A stretch of 11,729 nt of DNA from an uncultured Clostridia bacterium (GCA_934277655.1 CAKQVC010000035.1:1-11729); one strand, 5' to 3'; counted from the first letter of the stretch, positions 1 through 6,632 are shown. Notes: a model not told the origin generated them from the sequence alone. Numbers and translations: made by a program.

Positions 1-179
1 AGGGATTCGAACCCGTGAGGGCATGAGCGTAATTCGAATGTCCGGTGAACATTCGAATAGCGAATGGTCCGAAGGCGACCGGGCGGGAGCCGAGGAGGCA
101 GCCTGCAAGCAAGGTGCAGCAGGCGGTCAGATCCCTTCGACCGCACCAAGTACAGTGACCATTTAGAATGCATGGTCGT
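1..179. other. GC-rich segment with a tRNA T-arm-like sequence at its left edge
   Basis: The first 16 bases, read on the minus strand, contain GGGTTCGAATCCC, the classic T-loop and inner T-stem of a bacterial tRNA. Stem position 50-64 would be a C/T mismatch, and no anticodon arm follows where one is expected, so this is at best a tRNA 3'-end fragment, for example half of an integration site. The rest is GC-rich compared with the neighbouring DNA and open in one plus-strand frame from 2 to the TAG at 164-166, without a credible ribosome binding site. I treat the segment as non-coding, probably repetitive. The tRNA and attachment-site reading is an inference. Confidence 0.3.
32..58. repeat. 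Perfect 10-bp inverted repeat
   Basis: ATTCGAATGT (32-41) and ACATTCGAAT (49-58) are perfect inverted repeats separated by 7 nt. Each arm contains the self-complementary core ATTCGAAT. No T-run follows on either strand, so it is not an intrinsic terminator. It lies directly beside the tRNA-like T-arm, which also contains TTCGAA, and could be a recombinase-binding site or a structural RNA element; neither can be shown here. Confidence 0.5.
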
Positions 180-214
180 GAAACCCAGTCGTTGACTGGG
201 TTTCAGCGTTTTTT
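180..214 (+). terminator. Intrinsic terminator-like hairpin
   Basis: GAAACCCAGTC (180-190) pairs perfectly with GACTGGGTTTC (194-204) over 11 bp with a 3-nt loop. A short AGCG and a run of six T follow at 209-214. The T-run is separated from the stem by four bases, so termination may be weak. The gene it would serve lies in, or to the left of, the GC-rich segment and is not identified. Confidence 0.55.
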
Positions 215-365
215 GACAGCAAAAAAGCGTGTAAATCGTCGTACCGACTTAGGGATGCAAAACGGGATTTTTTAAGATTTTTGAGATTTGAACCCCCACG
301 AAATCGGGACAGGCGAAAAGCGGAAAGAAAACCGAGCAAAAAAAGTAAATATTTTTGAGAAGAAG

Positions 366-400
366 CAGATAGAAAAGTAACATTTTTTATCTGTTTTTTT
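366..400 (+). terminator. AT-rich intrinsic terminator-like hairpin
   Basis: CAGATAGAAAA (366-376) pairs with TTTTTTATCTG (383-393) over 11 positions with one G-U wobble and a 6-nt loop, followed at once by seven T (394-400). The low GC of the stem makes it a weak example. The preceding 215-365 stretch has no ORF with a ribosome binding site and nothing else I can support. Confidence 0.45.
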
Positions 401-423
401 AGGTCGTTGAAAAGCATGACCAT

Positions 424-744
424 TTGCAAAACACAACTTATCGTAAGGTCGACATTCTTCCGAGCGGGCTTATCGCAGCAGCCGGGGGCTTCCTGCAGGG
501 ACAGATTGGCGTCAATGCGGTGTGGGCACTTCTTGCACAGAATGATCACGAAAGGATCCCGCACTTAACCTTTGTGATTGACTATTTTGGCAGTAAATTC
601 GACCTCTTCCCGAAACTTGCGGAAGTGCTCAAACCATTCATGAGGCCGGGACAGTCATTTGAACTGATCGACCGCAATCCGCAGATGAAGCCTTTCCTGA
701 ATGATGAGACCTGCATTTACCGAAGAAACAGCTCGGTGCAATGA
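424..744 (+). pseudogene. Unrecognised ORF, probably missing its 5' end
   Basis: An open frame of about 106 codons runs from a TTG at 424 to TGA at 742-744. I do not recognise the product. It is soluble, with no signal peptide or membrane segment; residues near 14-36 (PSGLIAAAGGFLQGQIG) form a small-residue-rich stretch. The DNA is noticeably more GC-rich than the AT-rich leader just upstream, and codon choice looks like that of an expressed gene. No ribosome binding site precedes the TTG, and the sequence changes abruptly to AT-rich non-coding DNA around 420. The simplest reading is the 3' part of a longer gene cut at a rearrangement point. A genuine short gene with a TTG start is less likely. 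Confidence 0.4.
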
Positions 745-784
745 AGTATGCGCAAAGATGAATACATGCATTAAGGAGAAACTT

Positions 785-859
785 ATGCTTACAAAGAAGG
801 AAAAATGTTTGCAAATGCAAATTTTTTTCTTTACAACGCGAACTTTTATGATAAGATAG
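785..859 (+). CDS. Possible 24-residue leader peptide ahead of the defence operon
   Basis: ATG at 785 has an excellent ribosome binding site, AAGGAG (773-778), 6 nt upstream, and runs 24 codons to TAG at 857-859. The peptide begins with lysine-rich MLTKKEKC and ends with a cluster of aromatic residues and arginine. It overlaps the candidate operator and promoter of the HTH gene, so it would have to be read from an upstream transcript. It could be a small leader ORF, the 5' stub of a lost gene, or chance; only the ribosome binding site speaks for it. Confidence 0.25.
   Translation: MLTKKEKCLQMQIFFFTTRTFMIR
808..821. promoter_or_regulatory. Candidate operator palindrome upstream of the HTH gene
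   Basis: TTTGCA-AA-TGCAAA is a perfect 6+2+6 palindrome ending 8 nt before the proposed -35 hexamer. Its size and place suit a dimeric Cro/CI-type repressor such as the 71-residue protein encoded just downstream. Autoregulation is an inference; no second copy was noticed in the window. Confidence 0.35.
830..857 (+). promoter_or_regulatory. Sigma-A-type promoter of the HTH-ptuA-ptuB operon
   Basis: TTTACA (830-835), 16-nt spacer, TAAGAT (852-857). This predicts a transcript starting near 864 with about 60 nt of leader before the HTH start codon. It is the best hexamer pair in the gap and sits where the operon needs a promoter. Confidence 0.45.
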
Positions 860-925
860 AAGAAGAAAATATCAGATATATCACGGATTACAGGAAGAAA
901 AGGAAATTGTGTAGGTAAAAAACGC

Positions 926-1141
926 ATGGATGTATCATATAACAAGCTATTTAAGTTACTAATCGACAAAGGAATGAAAAAGACGGTTTTTGCCAAAACT
1001 GTAGGTATCAGTGCGAATACCTTGGCAAAACTTTCGCATAACGAGATGGTTTCGATGGAAATCATTGTTCGCATTTGCAGAACGCTTCATTGTACAGTAG
1101 ATGATATCATGGATATCTTACCGGAAACGACAGAAAGATAG
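926..1141 (+). CDS. Small Cro/CI-type HTH regulator of the defence operon
   Basis: A 71-residue protein that is essentially one helix-turn-helix domain of the XRE/Cro-CI (HTH_26-like) class. The recognition unit is around residues 18-40: KKTVFAKTVGIS, then NTLAKLSHNE as the DNA-reading helix. A hydrophobic helix follows (MEIIVRICRTL), then the typical CTVDDIMDIL end. There is no ligand or effector domain. Its stop codon abuts the GGAGGAGGGG ribosome binding site of ptuA, so the two are co-transcribed. Such single-domain regulators often head defence and restriction operons, where they hold expression down; that role here is inferred. The ATG at 926 has only a weak upstream AGG, which would keep its translation low. 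Confidence 0.85.
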   Translation: MDVSYNKLFKLLIDKGMKKTVFAKTVGISANTLAKLSHNEMVSMEIIVRICRTLHCTVDDIMDILPETTER

Positions 1142-1153
1142 GAGGAGGGGTAT

Positions 1154-2437
1154 ATGTTTCTAAAATCAATGACTCTTCATAATTTCAGATGTTTTTCAGA
1201 TTTGAAAGTGAATTTTAACAATAGGCTTACCGTGCTTGTAGGAAATAACGGTGCAGGGAAATCTACCGTTCTGGAAGCTGCCGCCATCGCAGCGGGAACC
1301 TTGACCTCGGCAATGGATGGACTGACGAATTACGGAATTAAAAAAAGCGATGCACATTACAAATGTTTTGATTTAGGAAGCAATGTGGATGTACAGCCAC
1401 AATTTCCGGTTGAGATCACTGCCGTGGGTACGATCGATGGTCAGGAAATCTCCTGGGTCAGAAACTTAAATTCTGCAAAGGGCAGAGGGGGTCTTGCTTC
1501 CGCGAAAGAAATGACGAGGATTGCAGAAAACTATCAGAGTCGAATGAGAAGCGGCGACAAAGAACTGAAACTTCCTATTATTTCCTATTATGGGACAGGG
1601 CGCCTTTGGAATCAACACAGAGAAAAAAAGAACGATATCTTTGAGAAAAACAGTAGAAGCAACGGCTACATTGACAGTTTAGATGGTGCTGCCAACGATA
1701 AACTGATGATGAAATGGTTTCAAAAGATGACCATGCAGCAATTCCAAAGAGGAGAATTGATTCCGGAATTCACAGCGGTGAGAATGGCAATGGAACAAGT
1801 GTTTGCGTCTATCGCAGGAGTTTCAGATGTTCAGGTACAATTTAACTTGGATACCAGCGATATTGATATCCTGTATTTTGATAAAAACAAGGAACATATC
1901 AGAATTCCTGTTTCGCTGCTTAGTGACGGATATAAGTGCACCATCAGCTTGATCGCAGATATCGCATATCGTATGGCAATCCTGAACCCACAGCTTTTGG
2001 ACAAGGTTTTGACGGAAACAGAGGGCATCGTTCTGATTGATGAAATTGATCTGCATTTACATCCAAGTTGGCAGAAACGTATTCTGAAAGATTTGATGGA
2101 AGTTTTCCCAAAGGTTCAGTTTATCGTAAGTACGCACGCACCTGAGGTTATCAACTCGGCAAAACAGGAATCTATTGTTGTGCTGAGTCATAATACGGTT
2201 ATGCCTGCAATGAATGAAACTTATGGCAAAGATGCGAATACGATTCTCCGAGAGGTTATGGAAGTTTCCGAAAGACCGGATGACATAAAGCAATTGTTTG
2301 ACCAACTTTACAGCCTGCTTGATGAGGAGGCGTGGCAGCAAGCTGAGCATGTCATAGAAAAACTGGAAGAGGAAATCGGAAGTAATGATCCGGAAGTGAA
2401 TGCTTGCCGTGTGCGTCTTGAATTAGAGCAAATGTAA
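1154..2437 (+). CDS. ptuA: PtuA-type AAA ATPase of a Septu antiphage system
   Basis: A 427-residue SMC/ABC-like ATPase of the COG3950/AAA_21-23 type. Walker A is VGNNGAGKST at 29-38. The ABC-type signature is LLSDGYK at 255-261, Walker B IVLIDE at 292-297, the D-loop region LHLHP at 300-304 and the switch histidine STHAP at 326-330. The stretch at about 105-240 is the lid or arm insertion. The C-terminus (370-427) is acidic and helical, probably a nuclease-contact or oligomerisation part. In characterised Septu systems PtuA assembles with the HNH nuclease PtuB and holds it inactive until phage infection changes nucleotide levels. Next door is a matching HNH gene 10 bp downstream. All nucleotide-binding motifs look intact. 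ATG 1154 is preceded by GGAGGAGGGG. The main alternative is the ATPase of a retron Ec78-like system, but no reverse transcriptase gene is present in the window. Confidence 0.85.
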   Translation: MFLKSMTLHNFRCFSDLKVNFNNRLTVLVGNNGAGKSTVLEAAAIAAGTLTSAMDGLTNYGIKKSDAHYKCFDLGSNVDVQPQFPVEITAVGTIDGQEISWVRNLNSAKGRGGLASAKEMTRIAENYQSRMRSGDKELKLPIISYYGTGRLWNQHREKKNDIFEKNSRSNGYIDSLDGAANDKLMMKWFQKMTMQQFQRGELIPEFTAVRMAMEQVFASIAGVSDVQVQFNLDTSDIDILYFDKNKEHIRIPVSLLSDGYKCTISLIADIAYRMAILNPQLLDKVLTETEGIVLIDEIDLHLHPSWQKRILKDLMEVFPKVQFIVSTHAPEVINSAKQESIVVLSHNTVMPAMNETYGKDANTILREVMEVSERPDDIKQLFDQLYSLLDEEAWQQAEHVIEKLEEEIGSNDPEVNACRVRLELEQM

Positions 2438-2447
2438 GGAGAACACG

Positions 2448-3125
2448 ATGATTGAGATAAAAAAAGGCAGAGAACCGGATCGTTTGCTTTGGTATCGGCA
2501 ACAAAAGGGAGCTTCTTATGAGGAAATGGATAAGAAAGTCAAAGAGGATTTGCTTAAAAAGTTACTTCAAGAGCAAGGACATCTTTGCGCTTATTGTATG
2601 AAGCGAATCCCAGAAAAGCAAGGGATACCTCCGATTTCGATCGAACACTGGCTTCCGAGAAATCCGGATAACAAAGAAGATCTTGGTCAGGGACTGGATT
2701 ACAGAAATATGCTTGCTGTTTGTTCCGGCAACCGCGGATGTGGTGATAAGAGAGGGATGACTTGCGATGCACACAGAGGCAATGAACTCTTAAAAGTGAA
2801 TCCCTGTGACGTGAATACTCTGAGAGGGATTACATATACTTCTGCGGGGAGAATACGATCCTCTGATCCAGATATTGATGATGACCTTAATCGAAAACTA
2901 AACTTGAACAGTGAGAAAATTTCTCTGCCGGAGAACCGTAAAAAAGCACTGCAGGAATTGTTTAAAGATATAAAGAAAAAACAGGGAGCAGGCGATATTT
3001 CCCTGTATTGCAAAAGAAAATTAGAGAAAATACGAGAAGCCGATGATCCAAAGATGCCTTATGCTGGAATCTTGATTTGGTGGCTTGAAAAGAAATGCAG
3101 ACAAAGAAAGGAACCAAAAAGATGA
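2448..3125 (+). CDS. ptuB: PtuB-type HNH endonuclease of a Septu antiphage system
   Basis: A 225-residue HNH nuclease of the type annotated as retron-system/Septu HNH (TIGR02646-like). The zinc and active-site framework is visible: CAYC at 47-50, the general-base histidine in IEHWLPR (H67), the HNH asparagine in YRNMLAVC (N87, C92), then GNRGC (C98) and MTCDAHRG (C106). The last third is helical and basic, probably the PtuA-binding and DNA-binding part. The start has AAGGAG overlapping the ptuA stop, with 6 nt spacing. In the known system PtuB cleaves DNA and is kept off by PtuA. The stop overlaps the start of the next gene in ATGA, so translation is coupled onward. I see no damage to the active site. 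Confidence 0.85.
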   Translation: MIEIKKGREPDRLLWYRQQKGASYEEMDKKVKEDLLKKLLQEQGHLCAYCMKRIPEKQGIPPISIEHWLPRNPDNKEDLGQGLDYRNMLAVCSGNRGCGDKRGMTCDAHRGNELLKVNPCDVNTLRGITYTSAGRIRSSDPDIDDDLNRKLNLNSEKISLPENRKKALQELFKDIKKKQGAGDISLYCKRKLEKIREADDPKMPYAGILIWWLEKKCRQRKEPKR

Positions 3126-3799
3126 GCGCCATTATTTTAGCGTGCAGTTCATTGAAAGACTATGTTGAAGAAGCGCAAAGGAAGGTCAGCAGTAACTTTC
3201 CGGTTATATATCTGAATCGAGTTTACCATCGCGACCCGGTGGAAATGCAGGAGCATATTCTTACGGCATTACAGAAGTTGCCGGAAACGACGGACACAGT
3301 TCTGGTGGCGATGGGATATTGCGGCGGTTCGTGGGAAGGGGTAGAGTCCCCCTGCAGACTGGTAATTCCCAAGATTGACGACTGTGTGTCTCTCTTGCTT
3401 CAGATGGGGGATTCGCCAATCAGCAATCTGAAAAAAGCGGGACATCTGTATGTACGGGAAAAAGACCCAAGCAGAGAGTGCTTTCATGAGATCTTTGAAA
3501 GATTGACAAAGAATCTGGATGCGGAGACGAAAGAACGCTATCACAATGACTGGAAACAGCTCTATAGCGGAATCGACATTATGGATACCGGGCTGAACGA
3601 CTGCAGAAGACCGGAATACCGGGAAGAAGTACAGAAAGATGCCGACTGGCTTGAGGCAGAGCTATCCTATGTACTGGGCGGCACGCATTTGCTTAAAAAG
3701 CTGTTTGCCGGAAAGTGGGATGAACAGTTTTTGGTATTGCAAAAAGGTGAGAAACTGGAAAAGGCGCTCGTGCTAGATGAATTCAGTACGGGCAGATAG
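3122..3799 (+). CDS. DUF1638-like protein, translationally coupled to ptuB
   Basis: A 225-residue soluble protein resembling the DUF1638 family. Visible family features are the N-terminal ACSSL, LNRVYHRDP near 40, the glycine/cysteine loop AMGYCGGSW around 72-80, and IDDCVSLLLQMG. No enzyme activity is established for the family; members are known mostly beside corrinoid/methyltransferase genes in anaerobes. I chose ATG 3122 over the in-frame ATG at 3095 because GAAAGGA (3106-3112) sits 9 nt before it, while nothing precedes 3095. The ATGA overlap with ptuB implies joint expression with the defence genes. DNA composition is somewhat GC-richer than ptuAB, so it may instead be a resident gene onto which the defence cassette was spliced. 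Conserved cysteines suggest metal or cofactor binding, which is speculative. Confidence 0.65.
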   Translation: MSAIILACSSLKDYVEEAQRKVSSNFPVIYLNRVYHRDPVEMQEHILTALQKLPETTDTVLVAMGYCGGSWEGVESPCRLVIPKIDDCVSLLLQMGDSPISNLKKAGHLYVREKDPSRECFHEIFERLTKNLDAETKERYHNDWKQLYSGIDIMDTGLNDCRRPEYREEVQKDADWLEAELSYVLGGTHLLKKLFAGKWDEQFLVLQKGEKLEKALVLDEFSTGR

Positions 3800-3984
3800 C
3801 GTAAAAAGGGAACAGAATGGGATCTCAGATGTAATAACAATTTTGAATCTGCAAGATGATATTGGTGTAGCGGAAGAAGTGGACGCTGCAATCCGTGCAG
3901 CAGAAAAAATTTAAAGAAGAAGGCAGATTGTTTGATGCAAGAGAAACACTGCCCGATTTACGTAGAACGTATTTCGGATCGTGA
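3777..3984 (+). pseudogene. Frameshifted coding remnant after the DUF1638 gene
   Basis: An ATG at 3777, inside the end of the DUF1638 gene in another frame, opens 45 codons ending IRAAEKI then TAA at 3912-3914. If one base is removed from the A-run at 3904-3909, the frame continues as KFKEEGRLFDARETLPDLRR to TGA at 3982-3984. Both halves look like one charged helical protein, which suggests a decayed gene or a gene end broken by a homopolymer change. I do not recognise the family. The fragment has no ribosome binding site of its own and could be chance, but the even helical pattern across the shift argues against that. Confidence 0.35.
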
Positions 3985-4048
3985 TACGGCGGCTGCTTGC
4001 TATACTGCAAGTAACTTTTAAGAAAAACAAATACAAAATGATTTCAAC

Positions 4049-4085
4049 GAGAATCCTACTCAAAGCGAGCAGGGTTCTTTTCTTT
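4049..4085 (+). terminator. Probable terminator of the defence operon
   Basis: GAGAATCCT (4049-4057) pairs with AGGGTTCTT (4071-4079) over 9 positions including two G-U wobbles, followed by a T-rich tract (TTCTTT). It lies between the coding remnant and the insertion sequence and would end the ptuAB transcript. The loop of 13 nt is rather large. Confidence 0.4.
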
Positions 4086-4137
4086 GCTTATAATTTTGAA
4101 TTTTTTTGGCTTTCAGTAATGAGGGGATAAAAAAGAC

Positions 4138-4162
4138 GTAAACGGTAAACCATCCGTGTCTT
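4138..4162 (+). repeat. Left terminal inverted repeat of the IS66 element
   Basis: This 25-bp sequence starts GTAAACGGTAAACCATC and is the exact reverse complement of 6677-6701. The similarity continues outward for 7 more bases (4131-4137) with one mismatch, so the functional end-binding region may be 32 bp. Confidence 0.9.
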
Positions 4163-4198
4163 TCAAGCAATCCGGTTCTAAAGTAATATTACTGTAAT

Positions 4199-4248
4199 GG
4201 CCGATATTAGTCTGTATCGGTCAGTAGTGGCCGATACCAGCCACTACT
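4199..4248 (+). promoter_or_regulatory. Two hairpins with an alternative pairing in the tnpA leader
   Basis: GGCCGATA (4199-4206) pairs with TATCGGTC (4215-4222), and AGTAGTGGC (4223-4231) pairs perfectly with GCCACTACT (4240-4248). GGCCGATA occurs again at 4229-4236, so TATCGG at 4215-4220 can instead pair with CCGATA at 4231-4236, destroying both hairpins. The structure ends 12 nt before the GGAGG of tnpA. It may act as a switchable leader limiting transposase expression; this is inferred from base pairing only. Confidence 0.4.
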
Positions 4249-4273
4249 AAGCAGGATTATGGAGGAACTGAAT

Positions 4274-4684
4274 ATGAAAAATCAGAATTTACAGCAGCTT
4301 TACGGGCAGTGGGCAATGGATTACAAGGCATTTCGTGACAGCGGTATGACACAGGCGGAATGGTGCAGCGCAGCAGGCATAAATATCAACACTTTCAGGT
4401 ACAGACTTAATAAACTCAGAAAAGTCTATGGAAGAGAAGAATACGGCGGTGATTCAAAACCGAATCCCGATGAAAACAGCAGCAGAGATATTGTTCCGGT
4501 AAGTTCACACGAAAACACATGCCTCAGGGCAGAACCGACCTTTGCAAAGGTGAATCTGAGTGCGCCGCAGCATACCCCGGCAGGTGTAAATATCAGACTT
4601 GATAAGATTTCAGTCATCATTTCACCGGATACGCCCGCAGAACTTGCCCGCATGGCGCTGGAGGTACTTACCAATGCTCTCTGA
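4274..4684 (+). CDS. tnpA: IS66 accessory protein TnpA
   Basis: A 136-residue IS66-type TnpA. The N-terminal part (about 5-45) is a homeodomain-like helix-turn-helix: YGQWAMDYKAFRDSGMTQ, then the CSAAGININTFRYRLNKLR recognition region. A low-complexity linker follows, then a short C-terminal beta/alpha unit (INIRLDKISVIISPDTP-like, about 105-136) typical of the family. TnpA is required for transposition with TnpB and TnpC and probably binds the element's ends. I chose ATG 4274 rather than the in-frame ATG at 4259 because GGAGG (4261-4265) lies 8 nt before it and inside the longer version. The reading frame is intact and overlaps tnpB by 11 bp. Confidence 0.85.
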   Translation: MKNQNLQQLYGQWAMDYKAFRDSGMTQAEWCSAAGININTFRYRLNKLRKVYGREEYGGDSKPNPDENSSRDIVPVSSHENTCLRAEPTFAKVNLSAPQHTPAGVNIRLDKISVIISPDTPAELARMALEVLTNAL

Positions 4685-5027
4685 GTTCGGATTCGAAAAC
4701 ATTTACATTGCATGCGGGTATACTGATCTAAGATACGGAATAGACGGACTTGCAGCCACGGTTAAGGAAAAATTCAGTCTCAATCCCTTTTCTCCAAGGA
4801 CACTCTTTATGTTCTGCGGAAGACGAAACGACCGAATCAAGACGCTTGTATGGGAGGGTGACGGTTTCCTGCTTCTGTACAAGAGGCTCGAGGCAGGTTC
4901 CTTCAAATGGCCCAGGAAAGAAGATGACTTGAGAGGACTAACATATGAGCAGTTTACAAGGCTGCTTCAGGGCTTTGCCATTGACTCCTCAATCAGAAAG
5001 ATACCGCCGCCGGAGCATATGCTCTGA
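4674..5027 (+). CDS. tnpB: IS66 accessory protein TnpB (Orf2-like)
   Basis: A 117-residue IS66 Orf2-like protein of full length for the family. Recognisable features are YIACGYTDLRYGIDGLA near 12-28, the TLFMFCGRRNDRIKTLVWEGDGFLLLYKRLE core, and the FKWPR segment. This protein belongs to the IS66 helper family and is unrelated to the IS200/IS605 TnpB nuclease whose fragment lies at the right edge of the window. Its role in transposition is essential but biochemically unclear. ATG 4674 has GGAGG (4660-4664) 9 nt upstream; the frame is also open further upstream but lacks a better start. It overlaps the end of tnpA and stops 2 bp before tnpC, so the three are coupled. Confidence 0.88.
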   Translation: MLSEFGFENIYIACGYTDLRYGIDGLAATVKEKFSLNPFSPRTLFMFCGRRNDRIKTLVWEGDGFLLLYKRLEAGSFKWPRKEDDLRGLTYEQFTRLLQGFAIDSSIRKIPPPEHML

Positions 5028-5029
5028 GT

Positions 5030-6632
5030 ATGGAAAAAGAAAAATTTACAAGACAGCAACTGAATAATCTTGATAAGGATATGCTGATTACACTGCTTCT
5101 TTCCATGCAGGATCAGCTCATGCAGCAGACTGCAGCTATTGAAAAGCTGACAGAGCAGATTGCACTGATGAATACCAGAGCCTTTGCCAAAAAGAGTGAG
5201 AAGCTCCTGACCGATGACAGTCAGCTTAACTTCTTTGTTGAAATATTCAACGAGGCTGAAAGTCTGGCAGCAGGGCAGACAGCAATGGAGCCGGGCATTG
5301 ATATGGTAATCGTTCTTGCGCATAAAAGACGTAAACGTAAGGGAAAACTTGATGAGGATCTGTCAGATTTTCCTGTGAAAGTCATTGAACACACCATGAC
5401 AGAGAAAGAACTGAATGATTGTTTTCCCGAAGGATATGGAAGACTTCCGGATGAAGTTTACAGGAAGCTGGAACTGATTCCGGCTGTATTTGAAGTACAC
5501 GAACACCACATTGCAGTTTACAGGGGAAAGAACGGAAAGATAGTTCGTGCGGAGCGCCCTAAGGAGATGCTGGACGCAAGCATTGCCACACCTTCTCTTG
5601 TTTCCGCCATCATTAACGGCAAGTATACCAATGCAGTGCCGCTGTACAGACAGGAACAGGAATTCGGCAGAAATGACGTGAACATTTCCAGACAGACCAT
5701 GTCCAACTGGGTTATTACAGTGGCTGAAAGATATATTTCTCTTGTTTACGACAGACTGAAAGAGGAAATCATCAAAAGTTGAAACCCCTGTAACTGTTAT
5801 CAGAGACGGACGTGAGGGTATGCATAAAAGCTACATGTGGGTATACCGGAGCGGGACCATGTGCGGTGCAAAACAGGCTGCTGTCTATGAGTATCAGAAG
5901 ACGAGAAAGGCTGATGCTGCGGGAGAGTTCCTGAAAGGCTTTGAAGGAACGCTGGTCTGTGACGGCTATCAGGTCTATCATACGCTTGAGGATCGGGAGG
6001 ATACAAAGTTTGAAGCAGCAGGCTGCTGGACACATGCCAGAAGACCCTTTGCACAGGTTGTGAAGAGCCTTGGAGAAAAACAGGCGGCAGGAACCGTTGC
6101 TATGGAGGCGCTGATGCAGATTCAGACCATCTATCATACAGATAATCAGCTGGAAAAACTCCCGCCGTCGGAGAGAAAAAAGCGAAGAAGGCTTCTGGTA
6201 AAACCGCTTGTGGATTCCTTCTTCAAATGGTGCAGAGAAAAGGAAGGGAAAGTGGCGCCTTCTTCGGAAACCGCAAAGGGAATACAGTACTGCCTGAATC
6301 AGGAGAAATACCTGCGGGTATTCCTGAGGAATCCTCAAATACCGCTGGATAACAACCTGGCCGAACGGGCAATCAGGCCGTTTTGTGTTGGAAAGAAAAA
6401 CTGGAAGATGATTGATACTGTTCACGGAGCCCAGGCCAGCGCCATGCTGCATCGCATCGTGGAAACAGCGAAAGCCAACGAACTGAACATCTACCAGTAT
6501 TTCAAACATCTTTTAACCGAAATACCAAAGCATATGGATGGTACGAGCCTTGATTTTCTTGATGAACTGCTGCCGTGGTCAAAAGCACTGCCGGAAATAT
6601 GCAGGAAGAAGAAAACAAGCGAATCAAAGTAA
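5030..6632 (+). pseudogene. tnpC: IS66 DDE transposase TnpC, broken by a small deletion
   Basis: Codons 1-250 give the N-terminal half: a coiled-coil/leucine-zipper stretch (about 20-50), the AFAKKSEKL motif, a basic HKRRKRKGK patch, then the DNA-binding region up to DRLKEEIIKS. There it hits TGA at 5780-5782. From 5781, one frame over, the protein resumes with ETPVTVIRDGREG and runs to the stop at 6632. IS66 transposases have an A-D-[DE]-T-P-V block here carrying the first catalytic aspartate. The bases encoding the residues just before ETPV are missing, leaving KS directly followed by ETPV with a frame change. The second aspartate (VCDGYQ) and the catalytic glutamate (NNLAERAIRP) remain. 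The total of about 533 residues is otherwise normal. The first half lacks the clear CxxC pairs of some IS66 zinc fingers. The enzyme should be inactive. Confidence 0.9.

Noticed and set aside
1..90. Complete minus-strand tRNA gene
   Set aside because: Only the T-arm pattern is present. No anticodon, D-arm or acceptor stem can be folded from the sequence to its right, and one T-stem pair is mismatched.
163..564. 133-codon minus-strand open frame over the left repeat and the orphan ORF
   Set aside because: It spans two terminator-like hairpins and the antisense of a better plus-strand frame, and it begins without a ribosome binding site. Its serine-, phenylalanine- and lysine-rich product looks like translated non-coding repeat.
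847..852. TATGAT as the -10 of the defence promoter
   Set aside because: It lies only 11 nt after TTTACA; TAAGAT at 852-857 gives a normal 16-nt spacer.
745..3125. Retron system (PtuA/PtuB-like genes also occur with retrons)
   Set aside because: No reverse transcriptase gene is present in the window, and the upstream gap is too short and lacks a recognisable msr/msd structure.
5772..6509. 245-codon minus-strand open frame inside the IS66 element
   Set aside because: It is the antisense shadow of tnpC, whose plus-strand product matches the IS66 transposase family throughout.
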